Made by a program: the position numbers and the translations under genes | Source of the DNA: Globodera rostochiensis | Taxonomy: Eukaryota > Nematoda > Chromadorea > Rhabditida > Heteroderidae | NCBI GenBank assembly: GCA_018350325.1 | Contig: JAEVLN010000012.1 | Location: 2,005,991-2,069,990, forward strand | Reading direction: 5' to 3' | DNA: 64,000 nucleotides | Part shown: positions 40,701 through 52,995 of the stretch, piece by piece | How positions within the stretch are numbered: the first letter of the stretch is position 1 | Layout: every line of letters starts with the position of its first letter | Notes under the pieces: model-generated | The model's database searches: none | What the model saw: only the letters and a program-made list of their open reading frames with translations | What the model was told of the DNA's origin: nothing

Positions 40701-43700
40701 CGTCGTTGTCGCGCAACGGACGTTGATTAAGTCCGCATGTTCCGCCACCATTGAGGCAGACAAACGGATCAAACGAATGGCCTTAAATGATCACAATTTT
40801 GAATGATAACCGTTTTATGAAAAATTTCAAAAGTCCGGAAACAAATGCTCCGTTTGTTCATCACCACCTCCATGCTGGTGTCCGGGAAGACAATGTTGCA
40901 GGCAAACTCGGACAAACATTTGATGGCCTCCTGGAACGAATCCATCAGTTCGGTGAAGTGAGACGGGAAAATGTTCGCTAAATTGAAAAAGTTTCACAAT
41001 GAAATGATCGATTCGGCGGATTATTATAAATTATTGCAAAAAAAAAAAATTACTGATAATTTCGGCTGTCGTAGTGAATGCTGCTTCGACAATTCGTTCG
41101 TCCTTTTCGCCGGCGGCCATTGTGAAAAGAGAGAAAATGTTCTTCCAACCCGAACGAATTTTGTCCGCGTGCGAATGGACCATGTGAGTGACGCATGAAA
41201 CGATCATTTCGCGGCAGGACAGCGACTTGTTTCGACTCATGATCACTTAAATCCGAACATTACATCAATTTAAAAATAAATTGCCAGGAAGAAACACCTT
41301 CAAATGGATGAAGAAACTCTTTTTGGAAACGAAAATTCGGCAGTTCGCCCTTTTCCAAAAATTTCATCGACAGTTGTCGCAGTGCGTCCAAAGCAAAGTG
41401 AGAGATGTCCTGGTTGGAGCTGCATCCGGCCAAGTTAAAGTGTTCGCCGAGGACAGACCAAATCATTGACCATCTACAGGTTTTGTCAAGATGATAAAAA
41501 ATGAACAGAACATGGCAGTTCAGCAACTAACCCCACCACTCACTCGATACGGATGCGATTCATGTTGTAGAAGGAGATTTCGACGATTTTCTGCAACATG
41601 TACATGCTCGGTCCGCCCGGACTGCACAGTTCTTCGAGCAGTACTTGACACAATGCTCGGACAAATTGGATGACTGCCTCGCCGGACAATTTACTCGAGT
41701 TTTGGAATATCCTTAAAGAGAAATGTGAAAGATGCAAAACATTTTTTCATTTTTTCACCTGTCAATGGCAACCACCAAGTCCTGAGAGGACGTTTCGGCC
41801 AAATAGCCTTGCACAGTGGAAAAGGACTTGTCGCGGATGTTGAACATGCTCTTCAGGTTGTCTTTAATAAAAGCATTTAGATAAACTCTCCGGCGTTAGG
41901 TTTATTTTAACGCTTTCTGGATTCTTTTTTTTAGTACTACTAGATAACCCATTCTGTACCACACCGTGATTCCCCGTTCCGATTGAATGGACCAGCTCAA
42001 GTTGGCTAATGCACTTCAGCACGTCGTACCAGCTTTGCTAAACAAACACATAAACATTAAATTCCATAATTCTTTTAAATTTTGAATATTTAACAAAATG
42101 ATTCAGCAAAAGCTTACGTCCAAATAGCTCCCATTCTCAACTCCGATGTGGATCAACAACTTGATCGACTCCACATTCTTTGGCCGAATTTCGGACAGTG
42201 AACTGTTCGCAGTCAGCAAAGTGAATTTGGTCAGCGTTTGCACAAATGCCTTCCGTTGGATGCCCAGCCGAAAGAGACAGGCGACAGAAATGCCGGCCGA
42301 AAAGCCTTGAAGGCATCGGTCCCAAATTTGGGGTTCCTCGGAGGATTGCAGTCCGATGCTGAATGTGGCCAAACATGGGGACCAAATCAACTGAAAGCCG
42401 GCGATTAATTGGCAAAACGTTTGACAGATTAACAAAAGGCAGAAAAACCAACCTCAAACATCAGTTGGACTTGTTCAAAATTGGAGGCGCTGGTGAATTC
42501 CAAATTGCAATAGGTGGCCGCCTCCATCAAAGAGTGTGCCACCTCGGAGATTGACTCCAATTCCAAATTTTGGAACATTTTGCGTTGCCGAATGGTTGCA
42601 GTAGAGGAATCTAAACATAGAAATTTTAAGTGAAATTTTGTAGTTTAAACATAACTAAAATTAAAGATATTTTCTTTCGTCTTCTTACTCAATTTCGGCC
42701 GTTTCAAATTGCCCGGCTTTGTTTTGATCTCGTTGGTGGCAATGTCGTCATAAATTTGGGACAGAAAATCGTCCGGCAAATCCGATTGGTCATTGATGCC
42801 CCGATTCATTCGTATATATTCTTCCTTGGTCATTTTCCGTTTCACCTGAATGCAATTTGTCATAAATAAATATTTTTAACATTAATTTTTTTTTCACCTG
42901 TGGATTGTGCAAGTCCGTGGTCAACATAATGACGGAGTAGCTCAGCACGTAAGCGGTGTCCGCAGACGCAAAAATGTGGCTGAGCTGCGGGTTACATGCA
43001 CAATATCTAAACACAAAAGAAAATTTAAAAAAAAAAGGGAAGAAAAATCCAAAGACCTGCTGGCAAATTTCTCCATGATCCGATCAATTTTCTGTGCCTC
43101 TCCCGGAAGTCGGAATTTGCTCAACAGCGTTCGCAACGCTTGGACAATATTGACATCAGAAAAGTCAAAATTGTCCACGTAGGAGTACATCACCAGCTGG
43201 TTGAACTCGTCCCCGTCGCCCAAATAGTCGCCAATGGTCGATTTGTCCAAGCGCTCTTCCGCATGGAAAAATTTGGCAATGTCCACAGGCTCGGCGCCGA
43301 CAAAACCCTTTTCATGCAGAAATTTCAAGCCCTGCTTGGGCTTCTTCGCAAACAGATCAATGCCACTTTCGACGATGCCTTTCTGTTGTTTTGCCTAAAT
43401 CAACAAAAAATTTGGTGAGTAAGAGATTTTCTCGCATTTTCAACAACCTGTGCCGTCAGATTGACGTCCGATCCACTGCAATTGTTTGATGCAAATGCCG
43501 TATTGGCAGTTTCATCCCCGCCATGGATGGACTGATCCTTGCCGAGGTTCATCTCCTCGTACCAGAACACCAGGCATTGGAGCACTTTCACCAAACAGTC
43601 CAACGCCAACTCGCGCATTCGCCTCTCGCGCTCTTTCAGCGCAATTTGGCCATGAGATGGAGAGGACAAATCGGCGGCGTAACTTGACTGAAAGTGAAAG

Positions 43701-45933
43701 GCGAAAAGTCAAAGAATTAAAAACAAAAAATATAGAAAATTCATTCAAAATACAGCGATTTTGGCGAGGTGCGTGACCAAATCCTCGAAGACATTGGCGG
43801 AAGTCATGTGACAGTCATAATTGACGTAAATGTCCACAACACTTTGGGGGCTGTCAAATATTTTGGCCATGGTCGATAGGACCACCCATTTGTGCTCAAA
43901 GGAGCTGGAGCCACTGTCCAGGATAGAAATGATGATCTCTTTGAAGAACACTTCAATCTGCTTCTTCAGATGGATCTGAAAATTGAACATTTAGTTGCAT
44001 AACCATAACACAAAAACAAAAGAAATCGCCTTGTATTTGTCGACCAGTTGAACAAAAATGTCCAACGCTTTGCCAAAAATGCTTATGTTCGGCGAGACGG
44101 CATTGTGCGTCAGTGCCACGCATAGAAAGTGCCGAATTGCGTAGATGAAGCTGTGCGTGTCCGGCAGTACGACGTTGAAATTGCGCACAATCAACAAAAT
44201 CATGTCCAGTGACAGCAGTTTTGAGCGCAACTCGTGACTCCTTGGGGTGACGAGAGAAAGTTCCAGTGGAATAACTGTTTCGGCCAGCCAATTCGGAACT
44301 AATCCTAATGGCCCCGGTTTGGTCCTAAACATTAAATCCTTTTAAAACGATTAGAAAAATTCTTATGAGAAAGTCCAAACATTGTTTCAATTCTCGAGAT
44401 AAAAAATCTAAGGAACTGACCGACTCACATTCGCATAATGACCAATTGGGTGAATGCCAAAAGTCCCTTAAAGCGTCCACCTGGGATCCTGATCGTCCGG
44501 TGTCTGTTTGATGGACAATTTGCACAATGCTCGGAAGATGAGAAAGGCGTCCTTTTCCTCCAAGCTGTGGAACTCCAATTTGGACGGTTGCAGCGGCGTG
44601 TTATGTCCCCCACCGACGCCCGAACTGTGCCCATCGTCCGCCACCGTTGCCGTCGTTTGGTGAAACGAATGAGCCGAACTGTTTGGAGTTGTTGTCGGAC
44701 TGCACAGTCCGTTCACACTCAGTTGTTCGAGTCGTTCGTCAGCAGAAGTGTGCCGGGAACGGGCGGGCTCGTGCTGAACAACGACGGAAGAAACCTCAGT
44801 GAAAGGTGGAAAACGGGTAAACATTGGCCAAACCTTTCGCTCTTTGTGCTTTTCGTACTCAATGGAAGTGCAAACTTGGTAGACCAACGAGTCAACAACG
44901 TCTCGGACCACCTGCAATGGACCAAATGGAAGGGCGGAAACGATTTGATTGATGGCGGAATTTACATCAATTTACAATTTTGTCCAATTAAAATTTAAAG
45001 ATTAATTGCACAAAAATCAAAGCCTTACGGAATTTTCCCAGCCCAGCGTAACGGAATGGCCACCGACTTCGCCCGTCGGATTGTCCACGACCCGCTCCAT
45101 ATTGGCGAACACAAAGTTTATTGTTTGTGTGAGAATTCCCTTCGCGGTGGACTGATTGACCGCACTTCGGCTAGCCAAATAAATGTTGAAGCATGTCCGA
45201 ACAGCGAGCAGCAACGAACCCTCGTGTATTTTGCAGTTGTTGTTCAGAATCAGTGCCAAAATTCCCTAAATCCAAAAAAATGGCATCGAAATGAGAAAAG
45301 AAAAGAATATTAAAAGGAATTAACCTTTATAATCTGAAGTTGAATGGAATCGTCAGTGTGCGGTCCTTGGAAGGGCGAGCAAATGGTCTGGACAACCCCT
45401 GAAATTGTTATTAAAATTAAAAAAATAATCCAGAAAAAAGGGAAATACTGTCGATAAGTAGCTGCTCTGGATTGGTACTGTCCGGCAAATTTCCTAAAAG
45501 GTGGCCGTAGGAAATCAATTTCTGAAAGCAAAATAAATTTTTGGAAAACAAAAACAAACAAAAAAAGAACAACCTCCAAAGAATCCAATGCGTTTACTAC
45601 AATTTTGGTGGACCGACTTTGACAAGCCTAAAAATGGGCCAATTTTGCTTTTGTTTTTTATTTTTTAAAACTGACCAATTCAAACGGCAAAAAATAATGG
45701 TCAGCCAGAAATATATTGCTGCTGTTCGGCAAAATCGCAGATGCGCCGCCCTTCTCTTTTTCCGCGCCATTTAATCGCTCATCCAATTGCTCTTAAATTT
45801 GGTAATTGTTTTCTAAAAAATGCTTAATCGCCTTACCAATGGCCTCCTCACACGCCTTCCGCAACGCGTTATGCTCCTTACGCCTCGTGCTCGGGTCGTT
45901 CAGCAACCGCTCAATGCTCGCCTTCAGGAACAT
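37791..45933 (-). CDS. agef-1: Sec7-domain ARF guanine nucleotide exchange factor (BIG1/BIG2)
   Basis: Large trans-Golgi/endosome ARF-GEF that swaps GDP for GTP on ARF proteins to recruit coats. ATG at 45931-45933: [20 protein letters not shown]. The DCB/HUS part includes [58 protein letters not shown] and [20 protein letters not shown], all close to BIG1. The Sec7 domain (about 43.3-42.6 kb) has [57 protein letters not shown] with the catalytic glutamate finger, and [22 protein letters not shown] repeats follow; the C-terminus carries the BIG-specific block [20 protein letters not shown] and [17 protein letters not shown], ending VEVDDIVDL. About 30 short exons. The gene looks intact, but I did not verify every junction. 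Confidence 0.93.
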
Positions 45934-47613
45934 GTCCAACAAAACAATTGGAACTCCGCTAGAGATCGCCAAAATACCAATTTTTGGTGATAATTCAGGT
46001 TAAGCTCATAAAAATCTAAAATTTTTGCAGAAAATCATTGTTCAAACCGGAATACATTTGGCATTACTAATTAGTTAATTAATCCATTAAACGTACAAAT
46101 AGGCAGTTGTAGGTTTAATTTTGATTAGGGTAAAGCTTAAAAGGGATTTTTTGAAGAAAACCCGGAGCGGGATTAGAAAAATGTAATAATAAATTGATCA
46201 ACAAAATATAAATTGCCAAATCAACATCACCACACTACGGGTCAACTCCACTTGCAGAGAAAACCCCCGCTGTACTATTTCGCTCCCTCTCTAACCTCCT
46301 CCTCCTCTTCATTGGGCCTTTTCTCTACTCTATTCAATAAATACATAAATAGTAAATGCGTTACGCACATCGACACCAGCATGCGGCGGAATTCCGTTTA
46401 CTAGAAAAATAGACCCCAAAGCCAAGAATACAAGTTTTTTCGAAAATTTTGCCTAATTTGGAAACAAAATTTCAAAAAATCCTATTTTTTTGCGCTTGCT
46501 TAACAATCAGGCCAGGGGGGGGGGCTCAGTGTGGCGTGCCGGAATGTCAAATTCTTCATATTTTTTGCGGCAAAAATTTAAAACAGAAAAAAAACCGGTT
46601 TAGGTGCCGAGTGGCCAATATTTTGTAAGCCGCAATTTGGGCGCTCAACAAACGCCTTTTGTTCTGTCCGATTTTGTCAGGTTCACCATTTTGCTGGTGT
46701 TGCGCTTCATCAGACAAAAATGGGTTTGTTGTTGCTTTTGTAAAACCATGGAAGCACTATCCATTTTTTTGGAAAATTTAACCCTTAAATGGTCTAAAAT
46801 TTAGTTCAGAAAACCCATTTTAGCAACAACGAAAATCCAACGATTAAAATTCCCGATGGGATATCGGTCCCGGCCGCGGCCGGTCACTAATATGCTCTGC
46901 GTGATTGGAATTTTGGACGAATTTCTACACGAAAATAAAAATTTCAAAAAAGACAATTTTTTTTTTAATTCGCTTGGCGAAGTGTTCAGCGTATATTTAA
47001 AAAACAAAATGACGCTGTGCCAAATAAAACCTTCAAACATTTTGGTCGAATCAGCTAGCTAGCTAATCTGTTTTTTTGCTTCCAGTGCAAAAAATGGATG
47101 ATTCAATTTTAGAAAAATGAAAATTAAGGCACCGTTTTTTTTAGGTTTACTAGAACCGTTTTAGCTCCTTTTACCCACATTTTCTAACTCAAACCCAGGA
47201 TTTTGGCTTCTTTATAAATAGTTGAGATTTGGATCAGACCGGACCCGGATTTATCCGAGCCCGATAGTCTTGACCCGGGCCCGGGTGATTTGGAAACCCG
47301 GACTATCCGAATTTCTTGACCCAGGTCCGGATCTAAATTGGTTTTTTTTTTTTGTCACTTGCAAAAACAGCATTGTATTTTTTTGTTCACTGGCTGGGGA
47401 TGCGAAAAAAATCCATTGGACGCGTAAAGTGCAATAGAAAAAGCAACTAATTTTGTTGAATACCTATCTGTTTTGCACTTACATAATTATTCAAAATGTA
47501 CAAAACCCTATAAATACGAACGAGCACTTTTAGCTAATTTTTTCACTTCGTTATTGTTTGATAATCACTTAACATATTTTTATTTTACAGCTATCATACC
47601 AAACTTTTGCCCT
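45934..47613. other. intergenic region, no gene recognised
   Basis: AT-rich DNA between AGEF-1 (-) and phosphatase copy B (+). It holds a poly-G tract near 46514 and, around 47230-47335, a CCCGG/CCGGA-rich stretch with imperfect inverted symmetry that might be a decayed mobile element; I found no target-site duplication. A TATA box lies near the right end. Confidence 0.5.
47509..47516 (+). promoter_or_regulatory. TATA box upstream of phosphatase copy B
   Basis: TATAAATA about 105 bp upstream of the copy B start codon. Copy A has a different upstream sequence with TATATAAG at 22871-22878, so each copy appears to use its own promoter. Confidence 0.4.
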
Positions 47614-49198
47614 ATGGGACTACTCAACTCAGTCTTCGGTCCAGCCGAGCCCAAGCCCAAACAATCCAATGGCCGCAAAAGACGTAAACGGATGTCCCCT
47701 GCAAAAGTTCTTGCACATCAAATTGCTGCTAAAGTGATCGGCGAGATGAGCCTGTGTGCGTTTACCGACGAGCAGATCATCAATCTGATGGACGCCGGCA
47801 TTGAACTGTTCGAGGAGGTCGCCCGCCATAAACTCTTCCCTCCAACATTTCCCTTCATTCTTTTCAGGAACCAGCGCGTGTCAGTCTGCAAGCGCCCTGT
47901 TTCATATTTGGCGACCTTCACGGGCATTTGCCTTACTTCCTCAAGTGGGTTTCTGAAACGTTTAAGAAGGAACTGTTTGTACTGTTGACTTTCAGGTTCT
48001 TCTCGGACGGCCATGTCGAGCCTCAGCTTCTCAAGCTTCTGCCACCGCACTACCATTTGCTTTTTCTTGGCGACTACGTTGATCGTGGCGACTTCAGTCT
48101 GGAAGTGGTAGCTCTACTCGTCTCGCTGAAGGTGCTTTTCCCGAACAAAGTCACCCTGCTGCGTGGCAATCACGAAGTCGAGGCCACCAACAGGCGGTGA
48201 GACGAACTGATTTTATGAAACACATCGATAACTCAATTTCCCTTTCAGATACACATTTTACGATGAAGTTGAGAAGAAGCGGCCGACCGGTGTCGACAAC
48301 ATCTATCAGGTGGGGGGACTTAAGCAGTGAGGCGGGGGATAAAACAATTTGTGAAGTTCAGGCGTGCAATAAACTGTTCATGAAACTGCCGTTGTGCGCC
48401 GTCATCTCCAACACCTTTTTGTGCATGCACGGCGGCTTGCCCAGACCCGAATTTTGGGATGTTCTGATGGGCGACAACTTTGAGGCGAGTTTTGTTTTGA
48501 CTTGGAATCTTTTTAGGACAAAAAAACATTCAGAAGCCAAAGACCGACGAAGATCTTGACAACAGCAATCTGTACCTCGACCTACTTTGGTCGGACTTTA
48601 CCAACAATGCAAACAAGCTTCGACTTGACAACAGATACAAGCCGGACAGCGATTTCCAAGCGAAATATGGCAATTACCGCTTTAACCAGGTCAACAGAAA
48701 TTTTGTTTCTTACCATCAAGTACAATCTTTTTTTTAGTGGTGTATGGCAGGGATTGAAGCGAATGATGATTTTGTTGCTGAATTTTTGAACCGCTTCCCG
48801 TCCATCCATGGGTGTCTACGCGCGCACCGGCACGAAGAGAAGGGCCACGCAATGAACAAAGCGGGGACAATTTTCACAATTTTCAGCGCTCCAAACTACT
48901 GCGGAAACAAACAATATTCAGGATCGGTGTTGAAGGTCTTTTTTTGTTGTTGCAAGTTTGGCGTCAGAAATGGCTAACAATTTGATTCTTTTCAGTTATC
49001 TGCTGACTTGAAGCACGCCCACTTCATCACGCTCAACCCAACACCAATTGAGGGAACGACGTCGACATCCAAGAGCGAATCCGATGCCGACTCCAGCACT
49101 GAGTCCAGCGGTACGGAATAGGCGATGAATGTCCGGCTAAATTACAGTCCCTTTAAACAGGTTCAGAAGAGGAGAACGACGACGACGACATAAACTGA
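47614..49198 (+). CDS. PPP-family Ser/Thr phosphatase, copy B
   Basis: Segmental duplicate of the phosphatase at 22928, same strand, with near-identical exons and introns. Start [20 protein letters not shown]; the Glu-Pro repeat is shorter than in copy A. Metal-site motifs are intact: [35 protein letters not shown] and [10 protein letters not shown]. One exon (about 48738-48934) is very different from copy A and more canonical: [20 protein letters not shown], then [12 protein letters not shown], the SAPNYC loop typical of PP1/PP2A. The coding end is either at 49119-49121 or, with splicing of 49112-49160, at 49196-49198. An active enzyme is likely from the motifs, but its substrate is unknown. 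Confidence 0.85.
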
Positions 49199-50036
49199 CA
49201 GAGTCCGACGACGCTTTTTGTCCAGCGACGAAACCCCCATTTTGTTGCCTTCACAATGTCCTATCTCCTAATAAGTGTGATTCCGTTATTTGGGCCGAAT
49301 TACTGCATCTTGCCGTTTCTGTACCCACAAATAACTTATATTGTTGGTCTTCATTATACTACCTAATCACTCATTGTCAATTCATTCATCTGTGATTATG
49401 TATAGCATTGCAAAGAATAAATTTAATTGTATAAAATCAGCACAATTTCAATTTGTTGCTTCTGACGGGACAACAGTGCTTAAGGATTTGCCAATAGAAA
49501 ATAAAAATTTAAATCGGTTAAAAATGGTGGGAGTCCCGTACCACCAGCAAAAAGCGACGGCATCCTTTTTGTTGGGTAGATTTTGTATTCAATCAACAAA
49601 GTGATTAGATCCCTTTCAAAAAAGTAGTAATTGAAAATTACCACAAAAACTTGGTTTTCGCTCTTTTCAAACCATAACTTTTAAAGGTTTATTTATTTAG
49701 TTCGGTTGGTTCCATGATGAGTTATTGCTAGGGTGGGGATTTTTAGTTAAGAAAAATCTTTAAGTCAACTAAATATTGGCGAAAAGTGCCAAAATAGTGG
49801 CCAAAATCCGGGTTCATAAGCGAAAATAGTGATGAAAAATGTGTGTAAAAATGACAATAATGGCCTAAAAAACTTTTTTTAGGCTGCTACTTTTAAGCAA
49901 GAAAAACTGCAAATAGGCGCCTAAAAAGACCGAAAAAACTGAAAATGCACCCCTAAAATTCGGTTAACCGACAGCCTTATGTACGAAAGTTCGTTTTTAT
50001 CATTCAGAAAAATGGAAGAAGAACAAACAAAATAAA
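49199..50036. other. 3' flank of phosphatase copy B and intergenic DNA
   Basis: To about 49563 this is duplicated sequence shared with 24604-24911. The remainder is AT-rich with no gene recognised, ending at the SMPD4 stop codon. Confidence 0.6.
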
Positions 50037-52533
50037 TTAAAGAAACATTTTAAAGAGGATAAATATAAGTAGAATGGACAAAATTGCGTATATTAGATTG
50101 GCAGTGCTTGCCAATTTGTACAATTTGAGCCGTGAGGGATGTTGTGGCACGTAACGAGCAAACACTGGCACAAAGCGTGGCGGCGACGGACCACTCAGAA
50201 GCGCTGTAATGTCCAAAAATCATTGATTGAATGTCCAAAAATCATTGATTGAATCGTCCAAAAATCATTGATTGAATCGTCCAAAAATCATAAAGAATGG
50301 AATAGTCGAATAATAAATTCACCAGCTGAGGCAAAACGACTGATGATCGAGTCCCGCCCATGCTGACGCAAATAACGGACAAGCCACGCATCGGTCCACC
50401 GAATGCTCAATTGATGAAGAAAATTGGCGATCGGACGAATGTCCCAATAGCCCATCGATGGAAAAGCATCGGAAATTTGCCGGGTATACTTCGCATAGTC
50501 GAATTTAGCCTGTCGATTGACAACCTGAAACCAAGTTTAAAATATTAAGACACTTACAAATTAAGTGACACTTTAGTTTTGTTGACCTGAAGCCTGCCAT
50601 GGGGCGTCAGAAAAAGCATTTTGGTCCATTTATCCGTCTAAAAACGCGGAGTTTCATCAAAAGTTTATAATACAAACTTCAATTATTACACCTCATGGTC
50701 TGGTATTGCCGGGTTCAACAAGGACAAATTTGACGTTCTGTTCATCGCATCGGTGGTGCTTTCGAAGCTTCGCTGCGTATCAGAATCTTGGCCCCAGGAA
50801 GGTCGTTGTGACAACTGTGAGATCAGATTACGCAGCTCACAAATGTGCGCGTTCAGCAAATTCATGTTGACCGGGGCGGTGTAAGTGAAAGCGAAGATCA
50901 GCTGCAACAACCTCGACCAAACAGAACGTTGGCGACTTTTTTGACACTGAAACAACAAAACAAAAATTTTCATGAGTACAGTAAAACAACAAAAAATAAG
51001 ACAAACCATGTCCAATTTTTTTTGGATGCCATTCCGATAGTCTTCGAGCTTTCGACATAAAGCCCTCAAATAGTCAATTGCCGGCAAATTCCGTTGCTCA
51101 AACACGCCCAAAATGGGCTCACAGCGGAAAATGTTCTCCACCGCATAGTCCAAGACGGGCGCTTCGACCAATTGTTTGCAGTCGGTGGTGAGCATTCGTT
51201 GGATTTGTGTCTCGATAAGGTCCACATAATATTGGGAAGACACTTGCACAAACAATTTGTATTTCTCATCAAAACATCGGTTGAGCAATTTGTGATGGAC
51301 CAGAGTTCGCCAAATTTCTAAAAAATGTGTATTTTTTATATTAAAAAAATGCTGCTGTTTACCTATAAGCAAGCAATAACTTTGATCCAATGGCCAGTTC
51401 CTTAGCAATCTATCCAAAAAATTCTGCAAAATGTCAACGAATAAGGGTTTTCTAAAGAACAACAAAAAAGTGTTGTAACATTGGGCTTATAAAACAAATG
51501 ACCTCAGTAAAAGCAATTTGAGCGAAGTAAATTCGTTGTCTTCCGTTTCAGAAAGCAAAAAAGTGATGTAATGGCCGAGAATGACGCGAAGAACTTGAAA
51601 CTGGGCAACACTTGGCCAATCTAAACCATAAACAGATTGTAAATTAATGTTCATAAATTGCCCATCTTCCTGGAATGCTTAAAAACTACTCGACTTGATA
51701 AAGAAGCAACATGGCTCAGCATTGTGCCAACAAATTGAAGCAGTCTTGGGTAGAGAGTTTTGAAGGCGCCCGATCGAAGCGACACGTGTTCCAGCGGGGC
51801 GCATTGAGCTAATACTTCAGGACGGAGCAGTCTTCGTGGGCTTGTAACTGCAGATGTGGGCAACGACGCGAGAGGACCAGAAAGCCAAGTTGAGTTCTTC
51901 AGCAAATTTAACTTCTGTTCGTCTACGGGGAGAAGATATTGCAAATAGTCAGCCAGAAGCCACATGTAAACTGAACATCATTTAAGTTAAAAAAAAGAAG
52001 CAAATTTTTCCGACAAACCGCTCTCATTAGCCTCGTCAATTGTCGCTGGTGAACGAATGCAATGTCTGCTGAAGAGTTCAATGAATTCATCAAAAAGCAC
52101 ATCGTTGACGTAAATAGTCTAAAAACAAAATTTTATCAAATTATGCGTTTTTGAGCCCGAACAATTAGGGATTTTTTAATAGAATACAAAAAGTTCAGTA
52201 TTACTCATCAACTCTGAGAGATTTTATTGCCATTTTGTCCATTCATTACCATAAAAACGGTCGACTCGAAACCAATTAAGGCGTTCAGACGATTAAGCGC
52301 GTCGGCGTGTACAGAATCAAAATGCGGTTTTAGAAGGAGAAGATCAATTGAAGAATCCCCAAGAAGCGTTTGGAGAACAACACGAGCAAACTCCTCCTAA
52401 AAACAAAAAAAAAAAACATTTAGAAATCAAAACCATTCAATTTCATCTGACCTTGCTGGTGTAGCGAGACCGACTCGCCAAAAGACTGTTACAACGGTCA
52501 AGAATAATTCTGGCCAAGTACAACGAATCCATC
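50037..52533 (-). CDS. Sphingomyelin phosphodiesterase 4 (neutral sphingomyelinase 3) homologue
   Basis: SMPD4 is a tail-anchored ER/nuclear-envelope protein reported to hydrolyse sphingomyelin. The minus-strand start MDSLYLARIILDRCNSLLAS is followed by all-helical sequence. Family landmarks in order are YMWLLADYLQYLLPVDE, the block RNWPLDQSYCLLIEIWRTLV (compare WPLD.S....EMW in SMPD4), YVDLIETQIQRML, CRKLEDYRNGIQKKLDM, and near the end KMLFLTPHGRLQVNKTKLVV, matching the L.LTPLGRYQ.I motif. The C-terminus ends in a hydrophobic anchor, LIYAILSILLIFILFKMFL, with the stop at 50037-50039, which fits tail anchoring. No classical Mg-dependent sphingomyelinase fold is expected in this family. The assignment rests on motif order and topology. 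A small minisatellite occupies one intron. Confidence 0.78.
50211..50293. repeat. 22-25-bp minisatellite in an SMPD4 intron
   Basis: Four tandem copies of (A/C)GTCCAAAAATCATTGATTGA, the last truncated, located in an intron close to the 3' end of the SMPD4 gene. Confidence 0.85.
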
Positions 52534-52995
52534 CTCACTCAGTAAATAAATTAATTATAAACTTAAAAAATGCAAAATACAACCAAACAAGTCAAAAGTA
52601 TGTATAATGTATTGTAATATCAACTCGGCAAAAAAATTACAAAGTAAAAAGCCATGTTTGCGCCACTTTTGCATTTATATTTTACCAAACATTTCAAGCA
52701 GTATTGACACGAAAAACAAATAACAACGCTAAGAAATATGTAAAATTCAAATTTAAAATAAAATTGCAAACAACAATCAACTAGGAATCAATATAAATCG
52801 GATGCTTCCATTCGTCTTCGTTGTTCAGCCCCAACCCCCTTCATTCGTTGCGATAAACAAAATGGTGAGCTTAAATTGTTTGGGCTAGGACTAGGCAAAA
52901 ATAGTGTAATAATTTTAAAACTCTGCCATATTTCGAGTCAAGAGAAGTTTATCTGTCATCGTTTAAAGTTCACAAACACCCTTCGATTTGCTGCT

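Noticed and set aside
47221..47345. CCCGG-rich block as a hAT element
   Set aside because: There is some inverted symmetry, but no clear terminal repeats or target-site duplication were found.
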